Assembly (NCBI GenBank): GCA_016795385.1 | Contig: JAEUHI010000014.1 | Span: 1-64,000 of the forward strand | Source: Verrucomicrobiales bacterium | Lineage (GTDB): Bacteria > Verrucomicrobiota > Verrucomicrobiia > Verrucomicrobiales > DEV007 | Length of the DNA: 64,000 nucleotides | Reading direction: 5' to 3' | Part shown: in pieces, positions 1 through 8,510 of the stretch | How the letters are laid out: each line of letters begins with the position of its first letter | Position numbering within the stretch: the stretch's first letter is position 1 | The notes under the pieces: generated by a model | What the model saw: the letters and a program-made list of their open reading frames with translations, nothing else | Database searches by the model: none | What the model was told of the DNA's origin: nothing | Position numbers and translations under genes: made by a program

Positions 1-62
1 GGGTCTCTTTCACTTTTGCAGATGGATTCGGCGAAGCCGTGGCGAGTTTCCGGCTGTCCTCA

Positions 63-191
63 GGGCGGTTGCGGGATCGCTTGCAACGGGTCCCGCTCCC
101 CCTGGAACCCCGTCTTTGCTCGGAATCGAGCGATTCCGGCACCGAGTGCCTGCCAGGGGGAGCCCCGTTGCAAGCGCTGTCCTCACCGCCC
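63..191. repeat. Long imperfect inverted repeat (REP/MITE-like) in a gene-free stretch
   Basis: Bases 1-316 hold no convincing gene; the short ORFs on both strands are low-complexity and overlap each other. The stretch carries nested inverted repeats. 79-90 pairs with 164-175 (GCTTGCAACGGG type arms), 95-105 pairs with 153-163, and 63-69 pairs with 185-191. The centre has two further palindromes, CGGAATCG-ag-CGATTCCG near 121-138 and GGCAC-cga-GTGCC near 138-150. GGGTC at base 1 and GACCC near 227-231 could be terminal repeats, so the element may begin outside the window. Whether it is mobile is inference; the pairing is seen directly. Confidence 0.6.
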
Positions 192-316
192 TTCCGGGAG
201 CCTCCTTTCTTGACCAATTTGCAAAGGACCCTCTATCGCTCATAAAACCCTAAAATTCAACGCATTGAACTGGCTCGAGGTCGGTTGTAACCTGCGGATC
301 TGAAAGAGAGCCATTT

Positions 317-1087
317 TCATGAGGGGTTTTGGGAAGGGAGAGGCCAGATGGGACGGATGGCTTCGGTGCGGATCCAGCCGCGCAGATCGCCGGGGATCTC
401 CGCGTAGGCCCAGGGACCGGCGACACGGAGGAGACGGAGCTCGGACCCGGGAGGCAGGGCGACGACGGTTTTGGCGTCTGCGGTAGGAGCGGTGACGGCC
501 TCGATGGCCTCGCCGATGACGATGGCGATTCGAGCGGGATCGAGATGTTGCTCGCGGTAGCGACCGACGCGGGAAAAAACGAAGGCGGCCATGAGGAGGA
601 CGAGGCCGAGGGTGACGAAGGCGGAGCGGTTCGGCCGGAGGCGGGGCACGACGAAGGCGGCGGCGAGGGCGAGGAGTCCGCTCCAGAGAGCAAGGATGGA
701 AAGCCAGCGGGGCGCGGTGACAGGCAGGACGGAGAGGGTGCGATCGAGCCAGGTCTCGCCGAATTCGAAGAAGGCGAGCCGGGTGCGGAGGTAATTCAAG
801 CTTTGCCGGGCTTCGGGCATGCCGGGCTCGAGGTAGGCGGCGCGGCGCATCCAGAGGACGGCCTCGCCGGATCGGCCGAGCTTCTCTTTGGCGGCCCCGA
901 GATTGTAGTAGAGATCGGGGGAAAGATGTCCGGCAGCGGCGAGGCTCTCGTAGGCGGTGGCGGCAGCGGCGTGGTCGCCCTTTTCGTAGAGCCGGTTGGC
1001 CTCGGCGAAGGCGCTCGTGGCATCGTCGGCCCGGAGGATGCCGCCAAGGACGAGCGAGAACAGGAGGATGGAGCGGCAAAGCGTCAT
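317..1087 (-). CDS. BatE-like TPR protein with C-terminal SH3-type domain
   Basis: 256 aa, last gene of the Bat operon. A signal peptide (MTLCRSILLFSLVLGGILRA) is followed by tetratricopeptide-type helices (about 25-100, including AFAEANRLYEKGDHAAAATA and DLYYNLGAAKEKLG). Two membrane segments lie at about 125-175. The last 80 residues end in a bacterial SH3-like fold (LPPGSELRLLRVAG then WAYAEIPGDLRGWI). BatE proteins of Bacteroidetes and Spirochaetes have this TPR plus SH3 layout and act at the envelope with the VWA proteins BatA and BatB; the biochemical role is not settled. It starts 19 nt after the batD stop on the same strand, so it is probably co-transcribed. Confidence 0.8.
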   Translation of the reverse strand: MTLCRSILLFSLVLGGILRADDATSAFAEANRLYEKGDHAAAATAYESLAAAGHLSPDLYYNLGAAKEKLGRSGEAVLWMRRAAYLEPGMPEARQSLNYLRTRLAFFEFGETWLDRTLSVLPVTAPRWLSILALWSGLLALAAAFVVPRLRPNRSAFVTLGLVLLMAAFVFSRVGRYREQHLDPARIAIVIGEAIEAVTAPTADAKTVVALPPGSELRLLRVAGPWAYAEIPGDLRGWIRTEAIRPIWPLPSQNPS

Positions 1088-1106
1088 GATCGATCGGGTC
1101 GCGTCC

Positions 1107-2840
1107 TCAACGGACCGGCAGGCGGCGGAGGAGGGAGAGGAACTCCTCGGCCTCGGAGGGAGAGACGGGGCTGTCGGTATCGGTCTGGCCTCCGTAGAGG
1201 ACGGTGTCGCAGCGCTCGGAGACGCGGCGGAGCACCTCGAGGACCTGGGGCGGAGCGGAGGGATGCTCGCGTTTCCAAGCGAAGAGAGCGGCGGCGATGG
1301 CGTGGAAAAATTCCCGGCGCGGTGATCCGGGGCCGGGGAGGCGCTTCATCGCCTTGGCAAAGGGCACTTCCTCGATCGGCACTTGGAGCGTATCCCGACG
1401 CCTTGCCCACCAACGCACCGCTCCCCATCCGAGGAGGGTGCAGAAGGCGATGGAGAAGATCGCCTGCACGATCCAGAAAAAGAGGCCGGGCTTTCCGGAA
1501 GGAGCGGCGGCAAGCCACTGTGGGGCACCGGTGCGGATGTGGAGGATGTCGTCGAATCTCGGCTCGGGCCGTTTGGCGGCGGGCTCGGTCGTGCCGCCGG
1601 CGGGATAGGAGACGACGGTGGGGGCGGCGCCCGGAGCCGCTTCGTTCACGGTGATAGGGAAAGGGCCGGTCTTCAGGGTGACATACTCCGCCTTGGCGGG
1701 ATCGAAGTAGGTGAGGTGGAACTCGGGGATGTCACCGGTGCGGGCTTCGGGGATGAGGACCTGCGAAAAACGCACGGTGCCGGTGCGGAATCCGTCGGAG
1801 TCCTCCTCGTCGTTGAGCTTTTTGTTAGGCTCGTAGGTTTTCCAGATGCCCTTTTGCGGAATGGCGAAGACGGGCGCGCTCATGGTGCGGAGATTCCCGA
1901 CGCCGGTGACTTCGAAATCGATGGTGACAGGATCGCCGATGCCGAGGGTCGTGAGGGAGGGTTTTCCGGTGAGCTGGAAGGTGCCGATGCCTCCGGTGAA
2001 ACTCGCCGGCGCCCCGTCCGGCAGCGGTTTGACGGTGACATTGAGGGTGTTGGTGGCGAGCTCGCGTGTGGAGGTGCGTTGGAAGAAGGTGGAAAGGCCG
2101 AAAGCACCGTTGTCGGCCTCGAGCGTGCGCACGGCGACCTGTCCCGGGCCGAGGCGATGGGCCCCGGGCTTCAGGGCGAAGAGATGCGAGGGCAATACGG
2201 CGGAGGAGTAGTAGGTGTTCCCGACATCGGCCCCATCGGTGCGCACTTCGCGGAAGCCGCGGATGACGAAACTCTCGTGTTTCAGCTCCGCGGTGACGAC
2301 GTCGTGGATGGCGTTGCGGCCGCGGACGTAGGCGGTGAGGGTGAAGGGGACGAGTTCGTTCACGTAAAAGGTGTCGCGAGTGAGCTCAAGTTTGCCGAAG
2401 TGCGGTTTCGTGGCATCGAGCGCGGCATCGGGATCGGAGTTTTCGGTGATGTGGACGACGAGCGGGCGCGTCTTGGCGATGCGTTCCCCGATGCGCACCT
2501 CGAACTCGGGAATGGTGAAGGTGCCGGGATCGTTGCCCCGGATGCGGTAGAAGTAGGTGGTCTCGACGCTCTGACGTCCGCCCGAGATGCTGATGGAGGA
2601 TTGTTGTCCGGAAAAGACGACCTCGAGTCCTGCGGCGGCGATGCGTTCGGGCATGGCGGCCTCGGCGTTGCGCACCTTGATGAAAAGCTGGCCGATTTCG
2701 CCGACGGCGATGCGGTCGCTCAGGAGATTCACGGTGATGGAGTCGTCGGTGGGCGCGCTCGGAGACGCGGCATTCTGCGCCCGTGCCGGCAGCGAGGCGG
2801 CGGAGAGCAGGAAAAACAGAATGACGAAAGACGACCTCAT
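1107..2840 (-). CDS. batD: BatD (oxygen-tolerance family) membrane protein
   Basis: 577 aa from MRSSFVILFF; an upstream in-frame start would lie inside the preceding gene, whose stop is at 2851. A signal peptide is followed by several immunoglobulin-like beta domains (about 30-420). One transmembrane helix lies at about 450-475 (FFWIVQAIFSIAFCTLLGW), then a cytoplasmic tail of about 110 residues. This is the BatD pattern: N-terminal repeats typified by DDSITVNLLSDRIAVGEIGQ, one TM, and a short tail. BatD is thought to sit in the periplasm as part of a Bat complex. It lies between batB-batC and batE with short spacers, which supports the name. Confidence 0.85.
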   Translation of the reverse strand: MRSSFVILFFLLSAASLPARAQNAASPSAPTDDSITVNLLSDRIAVGEIGQLFIKVRNAEAAMPERIAAAGLEVVFSGQQSSISISGGRQSVETTYFYRIRGNDPGTFTIPEFEVRIGERIAKTRPLVVHITENSDPDAALDATKPHFGKLELTRDTFYVNELVPFTLTAYVRGRNAIHDVVTAELKHESFVIRGFREVRTDGADVGNTYYSSAVLPSHLFALKPGAHRLGPGQVAVRTLEADNGAFGLSTFFQRTSTRELATNTLNVTVKPLPDGAPASFTGGIGTFQLTGKPSLTTLGIGDPVTIDFEVTGVGNLRTMSAPVFAIPQKGIWKTYEPNKKLNDEEDSDGFRTGTVRFSQVLIPEARTGDIPEFHLTYFDPAKAEYVTLKTGPFPITVNEAAPGAAPTVVSYPAGGTTEPAAKRPEPRFDDILHIRTGAPQWLAAAPSGKPGLFFWIVQAIFSIAFCTLLGWGAVRWWARRRDTLQVPIEEVPFAKAMKRLPGPGSPRREFFHAIAAALFAWKREHPSAPPQVLEVLRRVSERCDTVLYGGQTDTDSPVSPSEAEEFLSLLRRLPVR

Positions 2841-2850
2841 GGGGCAGCGG

Positions 2851-4995
2851 TTACCAGTTTTTGAAGCGTTCGCCACGGGCTTTCGGCAGGATGGGTTTCA
2901 CCTCCGTCTCGTCGGCGAGGGCGTCGAGGAGCTGTCGTGCCTCGGTGGGAGCGTAGCCGGTCTCGGGATTCCGCTGCAGGGGCTGGCCCTGCGCGGGATT
3001 GCCGTTGGCTTGGCCGGGCTGGGCCTGGTTGGGGTTGGCCTCGAGTTTGCCATCCTGCGGTGTCTCGGGCTCCTCGGGAGGGTTTTGTCCGGCATCGGGC
3101 TGCTGCTGTTCGCCGGGCGGCTGGTCTTTGCCTTCGGAATCGCTCTGCCCGGAATCCTCCGGTGAATCGGACGGATCTTTCGGTTGGGAGGGATCCTCGG
3201 GCTTCGACTGTCCGGGGTCCTCGCCCTTTTGATCCTCGGGTTTGGAATCGCCGGAGGAAGAATCCTGGTCCTGCGGCTCCTGGTTTCCTTGCTGATTCTG
3301 ATCCTGGTTCTGTTGGGACTCGTCCTTCTTCGATTCGTCTTCCTTCTTTTGCTGCTCGTCGTCCTTTTTATCCTGATCTTTCTGCTGATCCTGCTTCTGC
3401 TGTTGTTGTTCCTGCTGCTCTTGTTGTTGCTTTTTCAGCTCCTCGAGACGCTTTTTCACGTATTCGAGATTGTGGGCGGTTCTGGTATTGTCAGGATCGA
3501 GGCCGAGGGCGGTCTCGTAGTGCTCGACGGCACCCTCCCACTCGCGGATGGCGGTGGTCATGGCATCGCCGGGTGCCGAGAGGGACTGGACCTGATCGGG
3601 ATTCGAGGGGGCGCGTGAGCTGGCGGAAAGCGCGGTTTCGCCGCGGCGGTAAAGGGTGTTGCCGAGATTGTAGAAGGCGATGCCCTCGTAGCGGGGGGAG
3701 CCCTCGGCGGCCGCTCCGCCGAAGGCATCGACGGCTTTCTCGTAGTTGCCGCTCTGGTAGGCCTCGGCACCGATGCGGAGCTGGAGAAAAGCCCGGTCCT
3801 CGGGCGATCGTTCTTCGGCGAGGGCGCGCTCGAGCACGGCGACGGCATCGGCTCGATCCGCGGGAGTTCCGGATTCCGCGAAGGCCGGGCCGGCGATGGG
3901 CAGCAGGGTGGCCACGGCAACTGCGGCGACGGCGCCTTTCCCCTGTTTCATCAAAGAGCGGCGTTTTGCGGGCGAGGGTTTCAGCCAAAAGAGCGGGGCG
4001 AGATGGGAGAGGACGAGAAGGATGAAGGCGGCGGAAAGGGGCCAGAGAAATCGCTCGATGGGTTTCTCGGTGGTCCCGGCTTCCTCCCGCGAGCTGGCGA
4101 GTCCGGAGCGGATCTGCTCGACGACCTGGGTGAGCGAAGCGGCACCACCGAGATGGACGTAGGCTCCTCCCTTCGAGGCGAGCGCCTGGAGTGGCTCGGG
4201 GGTGAGCCGGGTGCGGACGACCTGGCCGTTTTCATCCTTCACGAATTCGCCGGGGATGGGCTGGCCGTTTTCATCGACATCGGGGATGATGGAGCCGTCC
4301 GTGGTCCCGACGCCGACGGTGAGGACGGTGAGGCCAGCGGCAGACGCCTCGTCGCGGACGCGTTCGATTTCCGCGAGCCCTTCGAGGGCTTCGCCGTCGG
4401 AGAAAAGAACGAGGGCGCTGGGGCCGAGCTTGGCCTCCTTCACCGTTTCGAGCGCCAGATTCACCGCCGCGCTCAGGTTCGTGCCGCCGCGGGGGATCAC
4501 TTCGGTGTCGAGCTGCTCGATGGCCTCGAGGACGGCTTCATGATCGACGGTCAGAGGCGCCTGGAGGAAGGGTTTCCCGGCGAAGGCGATGAGTCCGATG
4601 CGGTCGTCGGGCAGGGAGAGGATGATATCCTGCGCGGCGAGCTTGGCGCGGTCGAGCCGGTTCGGAGCGAGGTCGTCCGAAAGCATGCTGCGCGAGGTGT
4701 CGATCGCGAGGATGAGATTGCGCGCTTCGACTTCGTTCTCGGTTTCCTCGAAGCCAAGCTGGGGACGGGCCAAGGCGGTGAGGAGACAGAGGAGCGCGAG
4801 CGACTGGAGGGTGAAAACGGTCCATCGACGCGCCTGGGTCGCTCCGTTGATGAGGCGGTGGGAAAGGCGCGGGGAGACGAGGCCGGGGAGGCGCCGCGAG
4901 ACGCCGAGGTGCGACCAGATCCGCAGCACGAGAAGAGGGAGGAGAACGAGCCCGCCCCAGAACCAGTCGGGTTGTGCGAAGACGAGTCCGTTCAT
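2851..4995 (-). CDS. batB: BatB-BatC fusion: VWA membrane protein with TPR and Q/D/E/K-rich tail
   Basis: 714 aa from MNGLVFAQPDWFWG; its ATG overlaps the batA stop by 4 nt (ATGA). Residues 1-330 are BatB: two N-terminal TM segments, a von Willebrand A domain with a full MIDAS start (D99-T-S101-R-S103), and a TM helix near 315-337. Residues 348-373 look like a leftover signal peptide (MKQGKGAVAAVAVATLLPIA then GPAFAES). TPR helices follow (about 380-520), then about 170 residues of Gln/Lys/Asp/Glu/Ser/Pro repeats and a short conserved-looking C-terminus. In many genomes batB and batC are separate genes; here they form one frame. The internal signal-like segment would act as an extra membrane helix. 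Confidence 0.85.
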   Translation of the reverse strand: MNGLVFAQPDWFWGGLVLLPLLVLRIWSHLGVSRRLPGLVSPRLSHRLINGATQARRWTVFTLQSLALLCLLTALARPQLGFEETENEVEARNLILAIDTSRSMLSDDLAPNRLDRAKLAAQDIILSLPDDRIGLIAFAGKPFLQAPLTVDHEAVLEAIEQLDTEVIPRGGTNLSAAVNLALETVKEAKLGPSALVLFSDGEALEGLAEIERVRDEASAAGLTVLTVGVGTTDGSIIPDVDENGQPIPGEFVKDENGQVVRTRLTPEPLQALASKGGAYVHLGGAASLTQVVEQIRSGLASSREEAGTTEKPIERFLWPLSAAFILLVLSHLAPLFWLKPSPAKRRSLMKQGKGAVAAVAVATLLPIAGPAFAESGTPADRADAVAVLERALAEERSPEDRAFLQLRIGAEAYQSGNYEKAVDAFGGAAAEGSPRYEGIAFYNLGNTLYRRGETALSASSRAPSNPDQVQSLSAPGDAMTTAIREWEGAVEHYETALGLDPDNTRTAHNLEYVKKRLEELKKQQQEQQEQQQQKQDQQKDQDKKDDEQQKKEDESKKDESQQNQDQNQQGNQEPQDQDSSSGDSKPEDQKGEDPGQSKPEDPSQPKDPSDSPEDSGQSDSEGKDQPPGEQQQPDAGQNPPEEPETPQDGKLEANPNQAQPGQANGNPAQGQPLQRNPETGYAPTEARQLLDALADETEVKPILPKARGERFKNW

Positions 4996-6002
4996 GGGTA
5001 GCGCCTCCCGAAGGTCTCGTCGCCGATCAGGGTGAGCAGGCCGAAACCGAGTCCGGCGAGGGCGAACCAGTGGAACCACTCTTCGCTCTCGATCCGGGTG
5101 CGGCGTTTGATCTCGGTTTTCTCCATTTCGTCGATGAGGTCGAAGATCCGTTCGAGCCCCGTGGTGTCCTGCGCCCGAAAGTACTCGCCGTCGGCGATCC
5201 GGGCAATCTCCTTGAGGGTCTCTTCGTCGAATTCCTGGGTCAATTGCTGTGGTCCCATCGGAGTCTGCACGATGTAGTTGCCGTAGGTGCCGACGGCGAT
5301 GGTGTGGACGCGGATGCCGAGGGTCTTGGCGAGCTTCGCGGCCTCGATGGGGGAGAGGCGGCCGGCGTTGTTCACCCCGTCGGTGAGCAGGACGATGACC
5401 TTGCTTTTCGAAGGGCGCTTGTCGAGGCGCTTCGAGGCGGCGGCGATCGCGGATCCGATGGCGGTGCCGTCCTCGACGAGCCCGATCTGCACGCGGCCGA
5501 GTCCCATGGGTCCCTCGAGCCAGGCTTTCGAAAGGGTGAGGGGACTGGCGAGGTAAGGGCGGCCGGCGAAGGCGAGCAGGCCGATGCGGTCGCTGTCGCG
5601 GCCCTGGATGAAATCGCGCGTCACTTTCTTCGCGGCCTGGAGTCGGTTCGCCCGGCTCCCTTCGATCATGAAATCCTCGACCTGCATGGAGCGCGAGACG
5701 TCAATGGCGAGGATCAGCTCGACGCCGCTCTCGGACACTTCCTCGGTGCGATCGATCCACTGGGGCCTTGCGAGGGCGGCAGTGAGGGCGGCGAGGGCGA
5801 GAAAGAGGCTGGCGAGACGGAAGCCGCCGGCTCTGCCCCGTGCGACGGGACCGAGTCGATGGAGGATGTGCAGCGAGGAAAAGACGACCGCGCCCTCGTT
5901 GCCCGATCGCGCCTTCAAGATCGCGAGCACGGGGAGCAGGAGCAAGAGCAGGAACGCCCAGGGATGGGCGAACTGGAAGCTGGTCTCGGCAAGCAGGCTC
6001 AT
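4992..6002 (-). CDS. batA: BatA: membrane-anchored von Willebrand A protein
   Basis: 336 aa. It has an N-terminal TM pair (HPWAFLLLLLLPVLAILKAR and a second near 62-80), a VWA domain with MIDAS motif D101-V-S103-R-S105, and a C-terminal TM (WFHWFALAGLGFGLLTLIG). This is the BatA layout. The MoxR ATPase and DUF58 genes that usually precede batA are not upstream here; fabH is, 49 nt away on the same strand. It overlaps the next gene by 4 nt, so the Bat proteins are probably translated in a coupled way. Confidence 0.88.
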   Translation of the reverse strand: MSLLAETSFQFAHPWAFLLLLLLPVLAILKARSGNEGAVVFSSLHILHRLGPVARGRAGGFRLASLFLALAALTAALARPQWIDRTEEVSESGVELILAIDVSRSMQVEDFMIEGSRANRLQAAKKVTRDFIQGRDSDRIGLLAFAGRPYLASPLTLSKAWLEGPMGLGRVQIGLVEDGTAIGSAIAAASKRLDKRPSKSKVIVLLTDGVNNAGRLSPIEAAKLAKTLGIRVHTIAVGTYGNYIVQTPMGPQQLTQEFDEETLKEIARIADGEYFRAQDTTGLERIFDLIDEMEKTEIKRRTRIESEEWFHWFALAGLGFGLLTLIGDETFGRRYP

Positions 6003-6051
6003 GGCACGTCGGAGACTTGGACAACGGCCGCCCGGTTTTTGCTCGGACGTT

Positions 6052-7065
6052 TCACCACTCGATCACGGCGCTGGCCCAGGTGAGTCCGGCCCCGAAGGCC
6101 ACGAGGAGGATGCGGTCGCCGGGTTTCACGCGGCCCTGGCGGTGCGCCTCATCGAGAGCGATGGCGACGGCGGCGGCGGAGGTGTTGCCGTATTTGTCGA
6201 GGTTGATGAAGACGTTGTCGCGATGGAAATCGAGACGCTCGACGATCGCGTCGATGATGCGGAGATTCGCCTGATGGGGGATGATGAGATCGATGTCGCC
6301 GATGGTGAGGCCGGCCGCGGCGATGGCGTCGTTCGCCGCCTGGCGCATGGCGTTGACCGCGTGTTTGAAGACCTCGCGTCCCTGCATCGCGAGCACCGCG
6401 GGCTTGACCGGAGCAGTGCCGGGCAGGGCGGGACAGGCCGATCCGCCGCCGGGAATGTTGAGCAGCTCGGCCTGGGCACCATCGGTGCCGAGAGTGGAGG
6501 AAAGGATCTTGCCGCCGCCGTTGGTCGAGGGCAGGAGGACGGCGGCCCCGGCTCCATCGCCAAAGAGGACGCAGGTGTTGCGATCGTTCCAATCGACGAA
6601 GGCACTGAGCTTCTCCGCGCCGATGATGAGCGCATTCCGGAAGGCTCCCGCGCCGACGGCGTGTCGGGCGAACTCCATCGCGTAGAGGAATCCCGAGCAG
6701 GCCGCGGAGACGTCGAAGGCGACCGCGCGGAGCGAGCCGATCTGCTGCTGCACGTAGCAGGCCGTCGCGGGCGTGAGGGTGTCGGGCGTGATCGTCGCGA
6801 CGATGATCAGCTCGATATCGGCGGCGGCGACACCGGATTGCTCGAGGGCTCGCTTCGCCGCCTCGCTCGCCATGTGGCTGGTGAATTCACCGTCTTTCGC
6901 GATGCGGCGCTCGCGGATCCCGGTGCGCGAGGTGATCCATTCGTCGGAGGTGTCGACCGACTCCTCGAGCTCCCGGTTCGTCATGATCCGCTCGGGCAAA
7001 TAGCTGCCGGTGCCGGCGATGCGGACGTGATAGGGAGGCGAGGGGAGATTTCCAGACGAGGACAT
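6052..7065 (-). CDS. fabH: 3-oxoacyl-ACP synthase III
   Basis: 337 aa, close to the usual 320-335 aa. FabH condenses acetyl-CoA (or another primer) with malonyl-ACP to start fatty acid synthesis. The catalytic triad is visible: C123 in SAACSGFLY, H264 in IPHQANLRI and N294 in KYGNTSAAA. The N-terminal motif IAGTGSYLPE is typical. The first 13 residues (MSSSGNLPSPPYH) may be an over-extended start. It follows plsX by 37 nt on the same strand, the common rpmF-plsX-fabH order linking phospholipid and fatty acid synthesis. Confidence 0.95.
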   Translation of the reverse strand: MSSSGNLPSPPYHVRIAGTGSYLPERIMTNRELEESVDTSDEWITSRTGIRERRIAKDGEFTSHMASEAAKRALEQSGVAAADIELIIVATITPDTLTPATACYVQQQIGSLRAVAFDVSAACSGFLYAMEFARHAVGAGAFRNALIIGAEKLSAFVDWNDRNTCVLFGDGAGAAVLLPSTNGGGKILSSTLGTDGAQAELLNIPGGGSACPALPGTAPVKPAVLAMQGREVFKHAVNAMRQAANDAIAAAGLTIGDIDLIIPHQANLRIIDAIVERLDFHRDNVFINLDKYGNTSAAAVAIALDEAHRQGRVKPGDRILLVAFGAGLTWASAVIEW

Positions 7066-7102
7066 GGGGGCGGATGAACGCTCGGGAAACGTTGGGCAAA
7101 AA

Positions 7103-8116
7103 TCAATAGATGAGGTCGGAGTATCGGTTCATCTCCTCCTCGATGTGCGGGTTCACGTGGTGTTTGACGGACTCCAGGCCGACGCGGATGGCGTTGCGCA
7201 CCGCGAGCGGCGAACTCGATCCGTGGCCGATGATGCAGACGCCGTTCACGCCGAGGAGCGGACTCCCGCCGTAGGTCTCGTAGTTGCCGCGCTCTTTCAC
7301 GGCCTTGAAGGCATCCTTCGCGATCATCGCGCCGACCTTGCGGATGGGATTCGCGTTGATCTCCTGCTTCAGCCACTTGAACATGGCCTTCGCGGTCGCC
7401 TCGCAGGATTTGAGGATGACATTGCCGACGAACCCGTCGCAGACGACGACGTCGATCTTGCTCTCGAACAGGTCGTGGCCCTCGACATTGCCGCAGAAAT
7501 TGAGGTCGGTCGCCTTGAGCAACTCGAAGACCTCGCGGGTGAAGTCGGTGCCTTTGGAATCCTCCTCGCCCACGGACATGAGGCCGACGACGGGACGCTC
7601 CTTCCCCTGCACGTGGCGGGCATAGACGCTGCCCATGATGGCGTAGCCGAGCAGGTGGGAGGGCTTCGCATCCACGTTGGCCCCTGCGTCCATGATGTTG
7701 CAGGGACCATGTTCGTTTGGCAGGGGAGAGGCGATCCCGGAGCGCTCGACTCCCGGAATGTGCCGCCACTTGATCGTCGCCGCGGCGACGGCGGCCCCGG
7801 TGTTGCCCGCACTGACGACGGCGTCGGCATCGCCCCGCTTCACGAGATCGACCGAGACGCTGATGGAGGAATCCTTTTTCTGCCTCACTGATTTCACCGC
7901 CGAATCGTGCATCGTCACGATCTCGGAGGCGTGTACGATTTCGATCTTCGGATGGGAATAGGAATGGCGGTCGAGCTCGGCCTTCACGACCGACTCGTCG
8001 CCGACAAGGTAAAGCTTCTGGAGGTCGCGATCATAGGCGTTGAGAGCCTCGACCGCGCCCGCCACGATAGCCTCGGGAGCCTTGTCGCCTCCCATCACAT
8101 CCAGTGCGATTCGCAT
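7103..8116 (-). CDS. plsX: Phosphate acyltransferase PlsX
   Basis: 337 aa from MRIALDVMGGDKAPE; this start is chosen because MRIALDxMGGD is the invariant PlsX N-terminus, and the 10 upstream in-frame codons are not conserved family sequence. PlsX makes acyl-phosphate from acyl-ACP for PlsY-dependent glycerolipid synthesis. Family motifs include VSAGNTGAAVAAA and the GTDFTREVFEL region. It lies between rpmF (with a terminator-like hairpin in the gap) and fabH. Confidence 0.95.
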   Translation of the reverse strand: MRIALDVMGGDKAPEAIVAGAVEALNAYDRDLQKLYLVGDESVVKAELDRHSYSHPKIEIVHASEIVTMHDSAVKSVRQKKDSSISVSVDLVKRGDADAVVSAGNTGAAVAAATIKWRHIPGVERSGIASPLPNEHGPCNIMDAGANVDAKPSHLLGYAIMGSVYARHVQGKERPVVGLMSVGEEDSKGTDFTREVFELLKATDLNFCGNVEGHDLFESKIDVVVCDGFVGNVILKSCEATAKAMFKWLKQEINANPIRKVGAMIAKDAFKAVKERGNYETYGGSPLLGVNGVCIIGHGSSSPLAVRNAIRVGLESVKHHVNPHIEEEMNRYSDLIY

Positions 8117-8165
8117 GAGCTGAGTTAAGCCGCTATCTAGGAACAAGGCATGCCAACATGCAACC

Positions 8166-8200
8166 CCGAAAACACAAAGTCACCTCGATTGAGGTGACTT
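8166..8200 (-). terminator. Rho-independent terminator or attenuator between rpmF and plsX
   Basis: A perfect 10-bp stem (AAGTCACCTC at 8177-8186, GAGGTGACTT at 8191-8200) with a 4-nt loop. On the minus strand the stem is followed by a T-rich tail (TGTGTTTTC), so it faces the rpmF-to-plsX direction. It could end an rpmF-only transcript and lower read-through into plsX-fabH. Confidence 0.65.
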
Positions 8201-8236
8201 CGGGAAGGTCGGAATGAGGTCGGAAAACGGGTCCGA

Positions 8237-8419
8237 TCAAAGCTCGTCGACGGTCAGGACCTGACGGCCCTTGTAGTAACCGCAGCTCGGGCAAGCGATG
8301 TGGGAGGGGGCGGCGCTGCCACACTCGGAGCACACGTTGAGCTTGCGGGCACGCCACCGCTGACCACTGCGGCGGAGGCGCTTCTTCATCTTGGACGTTT
8401 TACGTTTCGGGACTGCCAT
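8237..8419 (-). CDS. rpmF: 50S ribosomal protein L32
   Basis: 60 aa, starting MAVPKRKTSKMKKRLRRSGQ, the standard L32 N-terminus. Four cysteines (C30, C33, C43, C46 in CSEC and CPSC) form the zinc ribbon found in C+ type L32. It is upstream of plsX-fabH on the same strand, as in many bacteria. Confidence 0.97.
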   Translation of the reverse strand: MAVPKRKTSKMKKRLRRSGQRWRARKLNVCSECGSAAPSHIACPSCGYYKGRQVLTVDEL

Positions 8420-8510
8420 GACGGGCTGAAATTGGGGTGAGGGCGCACTTAACGGGATTTTCCAGCAATGTCAACGAAGGAATGCAGGGGATCTCGAGGG
8501 ATTTCACGGC

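Noticed and set aside
240..1079. Minus-strand frame of 279 codons, very Arg-rich
   Set aside because: Another frame of the BatE-like gene; the composition is typical of a frame-shifted reading.
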